Source: Oscillospiraceae bacterium
GTDB taxonomy: Bacteria; Bacillota; Clostridia; Oscillospirales; Oscillospiraceae
Length of the DNA: 64,000 bases
Assembly (NCBI GenBank): GCA_015067725.1
Contig: SVLX01000004.1
Location: 1 to 64,000, forward strand
Direction of reading: 5' to 3'
The stretch's first letter is position 1. Every line of letters starts with the position of its first letter. The notes beneath the pieces are model-generated. The model worked only from the letters and a program-made list of their open reading frames with translations, was not told where the DNA came from and searched no databases. Shown here piece by piece: positions 34,009-42,761 of this stretch. The position numbers and the translations under genes are program-made.

Positions 34009-36243
34009 TTAGTCGAACCAGTAGAAGTCGGCCTCATCCATGATGCAGAAGTAGGAATAGGAATCCCACAGCTCGGGGTCGATGGTCCAGTTCCAGGAGA
34101 AGTCATAGATGGTGGAGGTGAAGCCAGTAGCGAAGTTGAAAGCGGAGTACAGAGCGGGACCGGTGTAACCAGCGGACTCGTCCTGACCATACTCAGCCAG
34201 CAGGGTGTTGAAGTCGCCCTGAGTGTACTGGACGTTCATGCCGATAGCCTCGGTGATGGGAGAGCCAGCCCAAGCGGTCTTCAGCATCTCGGAGACGTTG
34301 TTATCGGTGGTGCAGAACCAGTTGACGACCAGAGGCATGTAGTACTCGCCGTTGACCTCGACGGTCTTGTAGGTGCCGTCCAGGGACTGGTAAGCCAGGT
34401 TGTCCTCGGTCTGCTCGGACTTAGCCAGCTTCTTGTAACGGATGCCCTCGGTGTACTCGCCACCCTCGGCGTTGTAGATCCAGCCGCCTTCCTCCAGGAC
34501 AGCAATAGCAGCAGCCTCAGAGGTAGCATACTGGTTCAGAACGATGGTGTCCTCGCAAGCGAGGTAGGGAGCCTGAGACAGGTAGTAAGCGCCATGGACA
34601 ACGGAACCGTAGCCGCCAGTGAACTGCTGAGCGAACTCGTTACGGTCGATGGAGTACATGATGGCCTGACGAACTTCGGTGAAGTAGACGGGGCCAAAGT
34701 CAGCACGGAAGCCCAGCTTGCCGTAGCCAGGACGGCTATAGTAGGTGGAGGCGAACTTGCCGGGGTTGTTGTCGATAACAGCCAGGGCAGCGTCGGTCTC
34801 AGCACCGCCGGTGATGTCACACAGGATGTCGATGCCGCCAGCGACCAGCAGGTCGTTCTGGGTTTCCTTAACCATCTTGATGTAAGCGATCTTCTCGATG
34901 GTGGGCTTGGTGCCGTACAGGGTGCCCTTGAACAGGGGGTTCAGGGTCAGGGTAGCGGTCAGAGCGGAGGAGTCCCACTCGGAGACAACGTAGGGACCGG
35001 AGTAGGGGTAGGTGTTGATGTCCATACGGGCTTCCTGGATGTGAGCGGCCATGACATAGGAGTCGCCGTCCTTAGCATACCAGTTGTCAGCCTCGGTCAG
35101 GCCCTTGATGTAGGCGCCTTCGCCATCGTCAACGACGTCGAAGTTCTCGCCCAGCCACATAGGCAGGTAGACGGGACCGAAGGAAGCGTAGGTGATGTCG
35201 TAGTAATAGGGCAGGTACTCGGGATCGATGGTGACGGAGAAGGTGTAGTCATCGATCAGATGCAGACCAGCAAAGGGAGTGGTCTCGGTAGCATCGTGGT
35301 AAGCCTGGAAGCCGACATAGTTCATACCGGCGTTGGCATCGCGGGAAGCAGCCTCGGTAGCAATGGGGGTACCGAAGACCAGAGTCTGAACCAGGTAGTT
35401 CTTAGCGGTGATGGGGCTGCCATCGGAGAAGACCATGTCTTCGTAAATCTTGATGGTGTAGGTCTTGGAGCCATCCTCGTTGTAAACCTGCTCCCAGGAT
35501 TCAACGACAGTGTCATTCCACTTGTATTCGCCGTACTTGTCGGCAGCAACAGTGGCCAGGCCACTGGTCAGACCTTCGATGTCCAGGTCGGAAGCGCCGG
35601 GGGAGGACTTACCGAAGCTGGAGTAACGGAAGGAACCGGACAGGTCAGTGGTAGAGCCCAGGATGACGCTGTTGGCGCCCAGGGTGGTGTCAACGGTGCA
35701 CTCCACGATAGCATCGGCAGCAGCCCAGAAAGGACCAACTTCGAAGCCCTGGATCTTAGCGTTGTAGACGAAGTAGTAGTCGTTGGAGTACAGAGGAACT
35801 TCAGCGGCCAGGTAGTTCCAGCGCTGCATGTACAGTCTCCACCACTCGTTGTAGATGTCGGTAGCGGTCTCGTAGTTGGTTCCTTCGGGCTCGCACTTGT
35901 AGACCATGGCCATGGAGAGGAAGTCAGCGCCGAGCTCATACTCTTCGCCTTCGTACTCGACATAAGCCTTGCCGTCGTACTCATAAACGTCGTCGATGGT
36001 GATGTACTCGCCGATGGCTTCGTACAGGGAGATGTAGTCGCCGTCTTCGCCATAGGTGTACTCAGACAGCAGACCGCGCTGAGGCTCGGTCTCTTCGGGT
36101 TCGGTGGGCTGGGTAGCCTCACCAGTGGGGTTCTCGGGGTTCTCGGTTGCGGGGGGATCGGTGGGGTCGTCGTTGCCAGTAGTGCAGGCGGCGAGGGCGA
36201 AGACCATCACCAGGGCCAGCAGCAGGGCCAACAGCTTTTTCAT
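34009..36243 (-). CDS. oppA: Peptide-binding lipoprotein OppA (SBP family 5)
   Basis: The 744-residue extracellular binding protein of the Opp system has lipobox ALAAC (Cys20) and a Thr/Pro/Glu-rich linker to about residue 55. A family-5 solute-binding fold follows, with the typical YTIKIYEDMVFSDGSPITA block and a C-terminal hinge region (RQAIMYSIDRNEFAQQF). Family members are commonly 520-600 residues; the extra length is mostly an N-terminal segment (about 60-160). AAGGAGG lies 7 nt before the ATG. Codon use is strongly biased to C/G-ending codons, more than in oppBCDF, consistent with very high expression. Confidence 0.92.
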   Translation of the reverse strand: MKKLLALLLALVMVFALAACTTGNDDPTDPPATENPENPTGEATQPTEPEETEPQRGLLSEYTYGEDGDYISLYEAIGEYITIDDVYEYDGKAYVEYEGEEYELGADFLSMAMVYKCEPEGTNYETATDIYNEWWRLYMQRWNYLAAEVPLYSNDYYFVYNAKIQGFEVGPFWAAADAIVECTVDTTLGANSVILGSTTDLSGSFRYSSFGKSSPGASDLDIEGLTSGLATVAADKYGEYKWNDTVVESWEQVYNEDGSKTYTIKIYEDMVFSDGSPITAKNYLVQTLVFGTPIATEAASRDANAGMNYVGFQAYHDATETTPFAGLHLIDDYTFSVTIDPEYLPYYYDITYASFGPVYLPMWLGENFDVVDDGEGAYIKGLTEADNWYAKDGDSYVMAAHIQEARMDINTYPYSGPYVVSEWDSSALTATLTLNPLFKGTLYGTKPTIEKIAYIKMVKETQNDLLVAGGIDILCDITGGAETDAALAVIDNNPGKFASTYYSRPGYGKLGFRADFGPVYFTEVRQAIMYSIDRNEFAQQFTGGYGSVVHGAYYLSQAPYLACEDTIVLNQYATSEAAAIAVLEEGGWIYNAEGGEYTEGIRYKKLAKSEQTEDNLAYQSLDGTYKTVEVNGEYYMPLVVNWFCTTDNNVSEMLKTAWAGSPITEAIGMNVQYTQGDFNTLLAEYGQDESAGYTGPALYSAFNFATGFTSTIYDFSWNWTIDPELWDSYSYFCIMDEADFYWFD

Positions 36244-36348
36244 TTTCTTTTCCTCCTTAAAATAATATTTGACTCTTTTCGAGCCTATAATACCCGCCGG
36301 AAAAATTGCGGGGTATTACCGAAACAAATTGCAACATGGGTTTTATTT

Positions 36349-36377
36349 ATTATAAACCCAAATGTCAAAAAACGCAA
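36349..36377 (-). promoter_or_regulatory. Promoter of the opp operon
   Basis: On the minus strand: TTGCGT (36372-36377), 17-nt spacer, TATAAT (36349-36354), giving a leader of about 100 nt. A TTGACA lies within the spacer but is only 8 nt from TATAAT, so it is not the matching -35. Confidence 0.7.
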
Positions 36378-37004
36378 GAGAAAATTCTCATTGCTTACGC
36401 AAAAAATCCACACCGGACCCACTTCGCTCCAAATGGGTCAGGCATTGACTATAGCTTATTTTGTAATATACCAGAAGACACCGCAGGAATCAACTGTTTT
36501 TTGCATTTTCTTTATGGAATTTTAAAAAATTGTACAATTCCCCGAAATCAGCGAGATATTTCAATCACTTGATTAAAGTTCGTCAAAACCTTGACCGATT
36601 TTTCGTGATAATCGACAATTTTCCGCCTTGTTTCCGCAGGTTTTTTGTATTATCTGCCGTTCCCCAAATTCTTTTGCCGCCGTCATTTCATTCTGGCTTA
36701 TTGCGTTTTCCACCGATCTCCTCAGTTTTTCCACAAATCTTGCATATTTTCTGTCATTTTGTCTTTTGTGCAGAGACGTTTATCTGCATATCTCCCAATC
36801 CCCCAGATTCTTGTGCAGGATTTCCTGCTTTTTGACATCCATTGGGCGATTGGTAGACAAAAACAGCTATTTGTCCCCCTCTGGTGGACACTCACCGCTT
36901 TTCCGGCAAATTGCAGGCATATTGCGGCGGTTATGTCTTCTGACTCCGGGACAATCAATGGCAGGCGTTGTGTCATTTTATCTCTTTCCGGTGAATTCCT
37001 CAGC
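36378..37004. other. AT-rich intergenic region without a recognised gene
   Basis: About 630 bp between the opp promoter and the end of the exonuclease gene. It is clearly more AT-rich than its surroundings, with T- and C-rich runs on the plus strand. The open frames here have no Shine-Dalgarno site and hydrophobic, low-complexity translations. I see no clear terminator, repeat or RNA. Confidence 0.5.
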
Positions 37005-38003
37005 TTAGTTCTGACCGTCTGCCAGACCTGCGCGCTTACTTCCGGTGCGGCGGCGACGGCGGCGATAGGTGGGTTTTGGTGCTTCTGCCACCTTCTCTGC
37101 CCGCTGAGCGTAGGCTCTGGCGGCTTCAGACTGGCCGTCATAGACCAGGCGGCTGACCTTCAGTGTGCCGTCTTCCTCTGCGGTCAGACGGACGCGGATC
37201 AGGAATTCCCCGTGCTCCGGACACTGGGCCATAGCCATATACCGGCGACCGGGCTGAGAAAACCACCGCCGGCAACTCATCTGCGCACCGCAGGTGGGGC
37301 AGAGATTATCCTGCTGCTCCATGCGGGAGAGGGCATTTTCCTTGGAGGTAAAGCCATAATAGACATGGCGGCTGAGACAGCCGGGCAGGTCCGCGCCGTG
37401 GAAGCCATTCTGATGCTCCCGCAGTGCAGTCTCATACTCCCGCAGGCCCCGGGACAAATCCAGCCTGGCGCAAATCAGCGCGGTATGGTAGGCATCGCCC
37501 AGCGCATCATGGGCGGGGCGGCAGGGTTCAATTTCAAAAGCAGCCATGGCGGTCTTCAGGGCTTTCTGGGCATTGGAGCCGTCAGTCTGGGCATTAAAAA
37601 TCATCTGGGCATTGTACCAGCGGTTGGTCCAGCTCTCGTCCAGTTGGAACAGGGCCAGATTCTCCCGCAAAATGGTGACGTCATCAAAACCCCAGGTCAA
37701 GAACACCGCATCCTCACCGCACCAGGCGCGAAACCGCTCCATGGCCTCAGGGAAAGAAATGCCCTCCTCTTTCAGCCGGGATTCCTTGATTCCGGTGAGT
37801 TTGGAGACACGCTTATTGAGGCGGCGGTAGTATTTGGGGCGGATCATTACCTGAAATTCGTCTGCGATGGTCTGGTCTTCCAGCACTCGCACTGCACCGA
37901 TCTGAATGATTTCCCCACGGATTTGCACCGGCAGGGGTTTACGGGCGGAAGGAGAACCCGGCCAGGGCTGATTCCATTCCATATCTAATATGATGTAATT
38001 CAT
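37005..38003 (-). CDS. DEDDh 3'-5' exonuclease with C-terminal zinc-ribbon-like region
   Basis: This 332-residue protein has an RNase T/DnaQ-type exonuclease domain (about 1-190): LDMEWN supplies the first Asp and Glu, FLTWGFDDVTIL the middle acidic residue, and HDALGDAYHTALI the catalytic His and last Asp, so all DEDDh residues seem present. It resembles KapD-like proteins. A Cys cluster (CPTCGAQMSCRRW, later CPEHGE) could bind zinc, and the basic tail PTYRRRRRRTG may contact nucleic acid. The start at 38003 has AGGAG upstream; the frame extends upstream into an unsupported region. Likely RNA or ssDNA processing. Confidence 0.85.
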   Translation of the reverse strand: MNYIILDMEWNQPWPGSPSARKPLPVQIRGEIIQIGAVRVLEDQTIADEFQVMIRPKYYRRLNKRVSKLTGIKESRLKEEGISFPEAMERFRAWCGEDAVFLTWGFDDVTILRENLALFQLDESWTNRWYNAQMIFNAQTDGSNAQKALKTAMAAFEIEPCRPAHDALGDAYHTALICARLDLSRGLREYETALREHQNGFHGADLPGCLSRHVYYGFTSKENALSRMEQQDNLCPTCGAQMSCRRWFSQPGRRYMAMAQCPEHGEFLIRVRLTAEEDGTLKVSRLVYDGQSEAARAYAQRAEKVAEAPKPTYRRRRRRTGSKRAGLADGQN

Positions 38004-38190
38004 GGATAAGACTCCTGTTTTCTCATAACTCAGTTTATGATACCACACCGGGGGGCATGCTGTAAACACCGAAGTTACGACTTTCTTTGTCTTTTTACCG
38101 GAAAATGGGATTTCTTTCCGGCAAGATGGCCGACGCGGTGCAAGAATTCCATGGGCAGCCCACAAAAAGCCCCACCGCCTCCTCTTTTGC

Positions 38191-38380
38191 CAATGCTGTC
38201 AACTTAACAGTACGCACGTCCAAAGTCTCCCTATTAAGAGGGAGGTGGCACGGCGAAGCCGTGACGGAGGGAGTCAATATGCTGGGCACTTCCGGTTTAC
38301 TCCCTCAGCCTCGCTCCGCTCGGCAGCTCCCTCTGAGAGGGAGCCTTGGGGCGCACTTTTTCACTAGGTTGACAGCATTG
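38191..38380. mobile_element. MITE-like element with terminal inverted repeats and 10-bp target duplication
   Basis: The 190-bp element begins CAATGCTGTCAACTTA (38191-38206) and ends TAGGTTGACAGCATTG (38365-38380), 15 of 16 matching as inverted repeats; weaker similarity extends to about 40 bp. It is flanked on both sides by CCTCTTTTGC (38181-38190 and 38381-38390), an exact 10-bp duplication. The interior has two hairpin-forming blocks around CTCCCT...AGGGAG. It encodes no protein, so it would be moved by a transposase elsewhere. It sits in the 590-bp gap between the exonuclease gene and recG; the rest of that gap (38391-38592) shows nothing I recognise. Confidence 0.8.
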
Positions 38381-38592
38381 CCTCTTTTGCATTAGGGATG
38401 TTCGCCCTTTATGGACACAGGAAGCGGCGGGCGTTCACCGGCTGTCCCCGACTGCGGGCACGGCAAATCATGACCGCCCCCGGAAATCACGGGAGAGGTT
38501 GCGCATTTTTATCCACGGTTCTGCTTGCGAAAACCCCCGGATGAATCCTGGTCCCTCCGCACGATAACAACATGGCATTGTCCGCAAAACAT

Positions 38593-40641
38593 TTAGTTCA
38601 TGGTCACATTTCCGTCGTCAAACAGTGCCCTCACCCGCTCCCGGATCGCTCCGGCGGCGGGGCTGTCCTCGTGACCGTGGGCTTCAATCCACTGGGCGGC
38701 GGCGGTCTGCGCCTCGGTGAGCAGCCCCATGTCCATGGAGAGGTCTGCCGCCTTGAAGGTGGGCAGACCATGTTGCCGCTGTCCGAAGAAGTCTCCCGGA
38801 CCTCTCAGCCGCAGGTCTTCCTCGGCAATACGGAAACCGTCTGTAGTCTTGCACAGGGCTTTCAGGCGGGCTCTGGTGTCCGGATTCAGGCTGTTGGATA
38901 CCAGTATGCAGTAGCTTTTGGCACTGCCTCTGCCCACTCTGCCCCGGAGCTGGTGAAGCTGACTCAGTCCAAACCGGTCCGCGTCCTCCACAATCATTAA
39001 CGTGGCATTGGGTACATCCACGCCTACCTCAATGACCGTAGTCGCCACCAGAATCTGGCTCTCCCCACGGCTGAAGGCGGCCATGATTTCCTCTTTCTGC
39101 TGTCCTTTCATCCGCCCATGGAGCAATGATACCTGCAAATCCGGGAAGACCACCCGGCGCAGTGTCTCTGCCCATACCTCAGCCGCCTTGCCGGACTCTC
39201 CTTCCCCTTCTTCCACGGCGGGGCAGACAATATAGCACTGATGTCCCGCCTCCACCTCTTTGCGCACGAAGCCATTGAGCCGGGTACGGTAAGACTCATT
39301 GACCAAAAATGTCTCAATCCCCTGCCGACCCGGAGGCAGCTCATCCAATACGGACACATCCAAATCCCCAAAGAGAATCAGGGACAAGGTCCGGGGGATG
39401 GGGGTGGCCGACATGACCAGCAGATGGGTATTCTCCCCCTTTTCTGCCAGCGCTGCCCGCTGGCCCACGCCGAAGCGGTGCTGTTCATCGGTAATGACCA
39501 ATCCCAGATTGCCAAACGCCGTCCCTTTGGAGAGAAGGGCATGGGTGCCAATGGCCAGCAATGGCTCTCCCGAGGCCATCTGCTCCCGGACATTGCGCTT
39601 CTTTGTGGCGGACATGGAGCCGGTCAGCAGGACACAGTTCACCCCCAGTGGTTCCAGCAAAGCCGTCAGCGAGCGGGCGTGCTGCTCGGCCAGAATCTCT
39701 GTGGGGGCCATCAATGCCACCTGATGACCGTTTTTTACGCTGCAATATGCCGCGGCGGCGGCAACCATGGTCTTGCCACTGCCCACATCGCCCTGCAGCA
39801 GTCGGTTCATGGGTCTGCCCTTGCCCAAATCTGCCACAATCTCCCCAATGGCCCGGCTCTGCGCTCCGGTGAGGGTAAAAGGCAGTGCAGAGAAGAATTC
39901 TCCCATATCCCGGTTAAGATAAGGCACAGTGGTCTTCTCTTTTCTTCTCGCCCGCATCAGGCTCAGACCGGCGGAGAAGATGAAAAACTCCTCAAAAACC
40001 AGACGCTTCCGGGCGGCGGCCAAATCCTCCTGACTCATGGGGGTATGGATGGCTTTATAGGCCACGTCCGCCGGGAGAATGTCATAGGTCTGCAAAATCT
40101 CCGGAGGCAGAATCTCCGGGGGTGCGCCACAGACCTCCAGCGCCTGCCGAACCGCCTGGGTGACGGCTTTGTTGCTGAGCCCTGCGGTCAGGGGATAGAC
40201 CGGCAGAATCCTTCTGGTCATCAGTGGCGGGTCATAAGGCGACTCCACCACCGGATTGGTCATGTTATAGCCCAGATAATCTCCGGTAATTGCGCCATAG
40301 AAGATATACTCCTCTCCCCTGCGCAACGCCTCCGCCACATAGCGGTTATTGAAGAAGGTCAGATTCAGCCGGGCAGTACTGTCTGCCACCACCACCTTGG
40401 TGATTTCCAGTCCCTTGCGAATCAGGTGTGTCTTGTCCACCCGCATGACCATGGCCTTGAAGCAGGCGGGGCAGTCCACCTCCAGCTCCGCAATGAAGAC
40501 CATGGTGGTTCTGTCCTCATAGCTCCGGGGGTAGTGATAAATCAGGTCGCCAATGGTCTCAATGCCCAGAGCGTTAAAGCGCTTCGCCTTAGCCGGACCG
40601 ATACCCTTAAGAAATTGGATGTTGTCTTTTGGGCTTGCCAT
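38593..40641 (-). CDS. recG: ATP-dependent DNA helicase RecG
   Basis: The 682-residue protein is full length for RecG, which remodels stalled replication forks and Holliday junctions. The N-terminal wedge/OB region opens with FLKGIGPAKAKRFNALGI. Helicase motifs: Walker A GDVGSGKT, box II ITDEQHRFG (DEQH), motif III MSATPIPRTL, motif VI QLRGRVGRG. It ends with the FGQRQHGLP block and short C-terminal segment. The start at 40641 has GGGAGG 8 nt upstream; an upstream open stretch to 40770 covers the promoter. Confidence 0.97.
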   Translation of the reverse strand: MASPKDNIQFLKGIGPAKAKRFNALGIETIGDLIYHYPRSYEDRTTMVFIAELEVDCPACFKAMVMRVDKTHLIRKGLEITKVVVADSTARLNLTFFNNRYVAEALRRGEEYIFYGAITGDYLGYNMTNPVVESPYDPPLMTRRILPVYPLTAGLSNKAVTQAVRQALEVCGAPPEILPPEILQTYDILPADVAYKAIHTPMSQEDLAAARKRLVFEEFFIFSAGLSLMRARRKEKTTVPYLNRDMGEFFSALPFTLTGAQSRAIGEIVADLGKGRPMNRLLQGDVGSGKTMVAAAAAYCSVKNGHQVALMAPTEILAEQHARSLTALLEPLGVNCVLLTGSMSATKKRNVREQMASGEPLLAIGTHALLSKGTAFGNLGLVITDEQHRFGVGQRAALAEKGENTHLLVMSATPIPRTLSLILFGDLDVSVLDELPPGRQGIETFLVNESYRTRLNGFVRKEVEAGHQCYIVCPAVEEGEGESGKAAEVWAETLRRVVFPDLQVSLLHGRMKGQQKEEIMAAFSRGESQILVATTVIEVGVDVPNATLMIVEDADRFGLSQLHQLRGRVGRGSAKSYCILVSNSLNPDTRARLKALCKTTDGFRIAEEDLRLRGPGDFFGQRQHGLPTFKAADLSMDMGLLTEAQTAAAQWIEAHGHEDSPAAGAIRERVRALFDDGNVTMN

Positions 40642-40669
40642 GGCATTTACCTCCCTTGTGTTTTGGTCT

Positions 40670-40698
40670 ATTATACTCTTTTTTGCGGAGGTCGGCAA
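40670..40698 (-). promoter_or_regulatory. Promoter of recG
   Basis: On the minus strand: TTGCCG (40693-40698), 17-nt spacer, TATAAT (40670-40675). Confidence 0.7.
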
Positions 40699-40864
40699 GG
40701 GGAAAGTCGCTTTTGCCTGCCGCTTCCCGCCGATTCCGGGAGACCGCCCCATGGAGAAGGCAGGAATCATTGCCTGCCCCGGTGCATATACTGTCCCAGA
40801 TACCAGAACTTACCGTGGTTACCTTCACCGGGTCCCGGGCAAACTTCCCCCGAGGTGAAGTGGA

Positions 40865-41089
40865 ATGAAGAAATACAATTGGCTTTTGCTCCTGACGCTG
40901 GCGGGATATCTTCTGGGGATCTCCCGGGGCTATGTGGCGGTATGGAAAGACGAAGACCCGGAACCCATGCTGGTGACCAGGATGCCGGTGGCTTTGCTGC
41001 CCAAAAAAGATGTGGAGGCACTGGAAAAAGGCATCCGGTTGCCTGACGATTATACCTTAGTTCAGGCTCTGGAAGACTTTTGTTCATAA
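40865..41089 (+). CDS. Small exported protein with BofC C-terminal-like domain
   Basis: The 74-residue protein has an N-terminal hydrophobic segment (5-19) that can act as signal or anchor. A short domain follows: GYVAVWKDED, then VALLPKKDVEALEKGIRL and a LVQALEDFCS end. This order (GY-AV, LP..D...L..GI, L...LED) resembles the C-terminal domain of BofC-type proteins that act in the intermembrane space during sporulation. The match is by pattern and moderate. GAGGTG lies before the ATG. Confidence 0.6.
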   Translation: MKKYNWLLLLTLAGYLLGISRGYVAVWKDEDPEPMLVTRMPVALLPKKDVEALEKGIRLPDDYTLVQALEDFCS

Positions 41090-41105
41090 TCTTGTTAATT
41101 TCCTC

Positions 41106-41134
41106 TTGATTTTTTCCAAAAAACAGGTTACAAT
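41106..41134 (+). promoter_or_regulatory. Promoter of the DUF1292 gene
   Basis: TTGATT (41106-41111), 17-nt spacer, TACAAT (41129-41134). The transcript would start about 40 nt before 41180 and may read into the 6S-like RNA. Confidence 0.65.
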
Positions 41135-41179
41135 ATTGGACGTAATCTCCCGATGGGAAATCAAGGAGCTTTGACGAGT

Positions 41180-41476
41180 ATGGAAGAATACGGTTCTGAT
41201 TTTATCACCATTACCGATGAAGACGGCGTAGAATACGAGCTGGAGATTCTCTCCCAGTTGGAGTACAATGGCAAGACCTATCTGGCTGTTGTCCCCGCTG
41301 TGTCCGGTGAGGACGAGGATGAGGAAGAAGAGCTGGAGGTCAGCTTGCTCCGCTCCGATGAGGAAGACGGCGAGTCCATCCTCTGCGCCATTACTGACGA
41401 GGCCGAGCTGGAGGCTGTCTATCAACTGATGATGGAGCAGCTCTATGCTGAGGACGAGGAAGAAGACGAGGAATGA
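41180..41476 (+). CDS. DUF1292 family protein
   Basis: This 98-residue, very acidic protein matches DUF1292: FITITDEDGVEYELEIL, then YNGKTYLAVVPA, and a Glu/Asp-rich C-terminal end. In other Firmicutes it is usually encoded near ruvX or Fur-type genes; function unknown. The start at 41180 has AAGGAG 11 nt upstream. The ATG at 41153 would place that site inside the gene and adds nine non-conserved residues. Confidence 0.85.
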   Translation: MEEYGSDFITITDEDGVEYELEILSQLEYNGKTYLAVVPAVSGEDEDEEEELEVSLLRSDEEDGESILCAITDEAELEAVYQLMMEQLYAEDEEEDEE

Positions 41477-41486
41477 GCTTTTTCCT

Positions 41487-41672
41487 GCTTGGCTCGTGAT
41501 GTTGCCCTTTTAGACCCACATCTTTTTTCAGGGATGTTTGACTTCTTCGTAGGATTGCAGGCCTCCCGCCCACGCTTTGACGAGGGGTGGATGTTGGAAG
41601 CAGAGAATACGCAGAGCGGCAACCCACCTGCCCTTTCGTGCAGGTTATAATCGGGCGCACACGACCAAAGCG
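41487..41672 (+). ncRNA. ssrS: Probable 6S RNA
   Basis: A 185-nt gene-free segment whose ends pair (GCTTGG.CTCGTG near 41487 with CACGACCAAAGC near 41672), followed at once by a strong terminator. Inside, long imperfect pairing arms flank a more open centre, and a small hairpin ACCTGC/GCAGGT sits on the 3' side, as in clostridial 6S RNAs. 6S RNA binds sigma-A RNA polymerase as a promoter mimic. The assignment rests on size, closing stem, and remembered sequence blocks (GGCAACCCACCTGC, CAGGTTATAATCGG), not on a model search. Confidence 0.6.
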
Positions 41673-41679
41673 GGACTGA

Positions 41680-41716
41680 CAAGAGACCACTGGTTTTCCG
41701 GTGGTCTCTTGCTTTT
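41680..41716 (+). terminator. Terminator of the 6S-like RNA
   Basis: CAAGAGACCAC/GTGGTCTCTTG perfect 11-bp stem, then CTTTTTG. Confidence 0.92.
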
Positions 41717-41736
41717 TGTGTCCCAAAAGCCAAATG

Positions 41737-41775
41737 ATCCCCCTTCCGGCATCAAAACAGCACCGGAAGGGGGAT
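41737..41775 (-). terminator. Terminator of the NAEG lipoprotein gene
   Basis: ATCCCCCTTCCGG/CCGGAAGGGGGAT perfect 13-bp stem, 26-60 nt after the stop on the minus strand. The T-tract is weak (ATCATTT). Confidence 0.7.
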
Positions 41776-41800
41776 TGTTCAACTTGTTATTACCCTTTTC

Positions 41801-42535
41801 TCAAGAGAAGAAGATATGATACTCCGTCCGGGTGCCATCTTCCGCAATTACGGCAATTTCGTCCGCAATCATGGAGCTGACATCCAGAGTGCCACTGCCG
41901 CTGGGAATCGTTATGGCGCAACGTTTGGACGTTCCAAAGCCCCGGGTCAGGGTGATTTCCAATTCTTCCTCCACACCCTCGACATACAGCAAATCGCCGT
42001 CAGGAACGAGGCTGATTTGGTCGCCTTTGCAGTACAGGGTGATGCTGTGATCCAACTCTCCAAAGACAAAGGCATCCAACCGGCAGTCTGCGGACTCGCC
42101 CACAACAAACAGCCCGTCAATGCCCATGGTGACTTCCTGAATCCCGGTGCCTTCCACCCGGTAGTGGTAGTTTTCGCCGTCTTCACGCCAGGTGCGGATA
42201 AGCAGAGAAACCTTCTTCTGGGGGCTTGCGTGGAAAACAAAGTAATCGCTGGCATCGGTAAGAATGCACACATCCGCCGGAACGCCCAGGCCATAAGCAA
42301 CATCGTAGGTATTCATATCCCCCCGCTCGCTGTCGTCGACACGGTGAATATACACCTCTCCCTCCGCGTTATCCAGGGTAAAGGGGGTTGCATGGCTGAG
42401 AATTGATGCGGTCGCCTGCTCCTTTGAACCGGGAGTTCCCACAGTTTCAAGGGTTTCGCTTGAATCCGGCGAACCGCAGGCACAGAACATCAGGCACAGC
42501 AGCAAAAGCAGGACGCCAATACATCTTCTTTTCAT
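41801..42535 (-). CDS. NAEG-module lipoprotein, separate locus
   Basis: The 244-residue lipoprotein has lipobox MFCAC (Cys20). Its mature part shares features with the lipoproteins at 11.9-15.0 kb: LDNAEGEVYI, GDM, an FVFHASPQKKVSLL strand pair, and YRVEGTGIQEVTMGIDGLFVVGES, which parallels their GTGVSTIMMDTLGVEVRGE. It ends DEIAVIAEDGTRTEYHIFFS. It stands alone with its own promoter and terminator, so the family is not confined to the one operon. AAGGA lies just before the ATG. Function unknown. Confidence 0.7.
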   Translation of the reverse strand: MKRRCIGVLLLLLCLMFCACGSPDSSETLETVGTPGSKEQATASILSHATPFTLDNAEGEVYIHRVDDSERGDMNTYDVAYGLGVPADVCILTDASDYFVFHASPQKKVSLLIRTWREDGENYHYRVEGTGIQEVTMGIDGLFVVGESADCRLDAFVFGELDHSITLYCKGDQISLVPDGDLLYVEGVEEELEITLTRGFGTSKRCAITIPSGSGTLDVSSMIADEIAVIAEDGTRTEYHIFFS

Positions 42536-42661
42536 TCCTTATCCCTCATTTCTCTGTATTTTCCGGGTGGTTGCGGGGGGCTTAACGGTCTTTCTGCCGT
42601 CTTGAGGCAAAAATTCCTGCCGCTGAATGTGCACCCCTTTGATTTTTCAGCTTCTACATCA

Positions 42662-42689
42662 ATTATATCATATATTTGTCCATTGTCAA
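42662..42689 (-). promoter_or_regulatory. Promoter and 120-nt leader of the NAEG lipoprotein gene
   Basis: On the minus strand: TTGACA (42684-42689), 16-nt spacer, TATAAT (42662-42667) with extended TG. The leader (about 42536-42655) is GC-rich with a small ACGG/CCGT hairpin and a CCCCCCGC stretch. I could not match it to a known riboswitch. Confidence 0.75.
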
Positions 42690-42702
42690 CCCCACTTTTC
42701 AC

Positions 42703-42742
42703 CAAAAATCCGGCCTTCTCCCACAACAGGAAAAGGCCGGAT
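42703..42742 (-). terminator. Terminator of metG
   Basis: On the minus strand AATCCGGCCTT/AAGGCCGGATT stem followed by TTTTGG, 20-60 nt after the metG stop. Confidence 0.88.
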
Positions 42743-42761
42743 TATTCTTATCCGCTTAATC

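Noticed and set aside
36366-36371. TTGACA near the oppA promoter (minus strand) as the -35 box
   Set aside because: It is only 8 nt from TATAAT; the TTGCGT with a 17-nt spacer fits better.
36594-37988. Plus-strand frames in the AT-rich gap and across the exonuclease gene
   Set aside because: No ribosome binding site and no recognisable protein features. The part past 37005 is antisense to the exonuclease.
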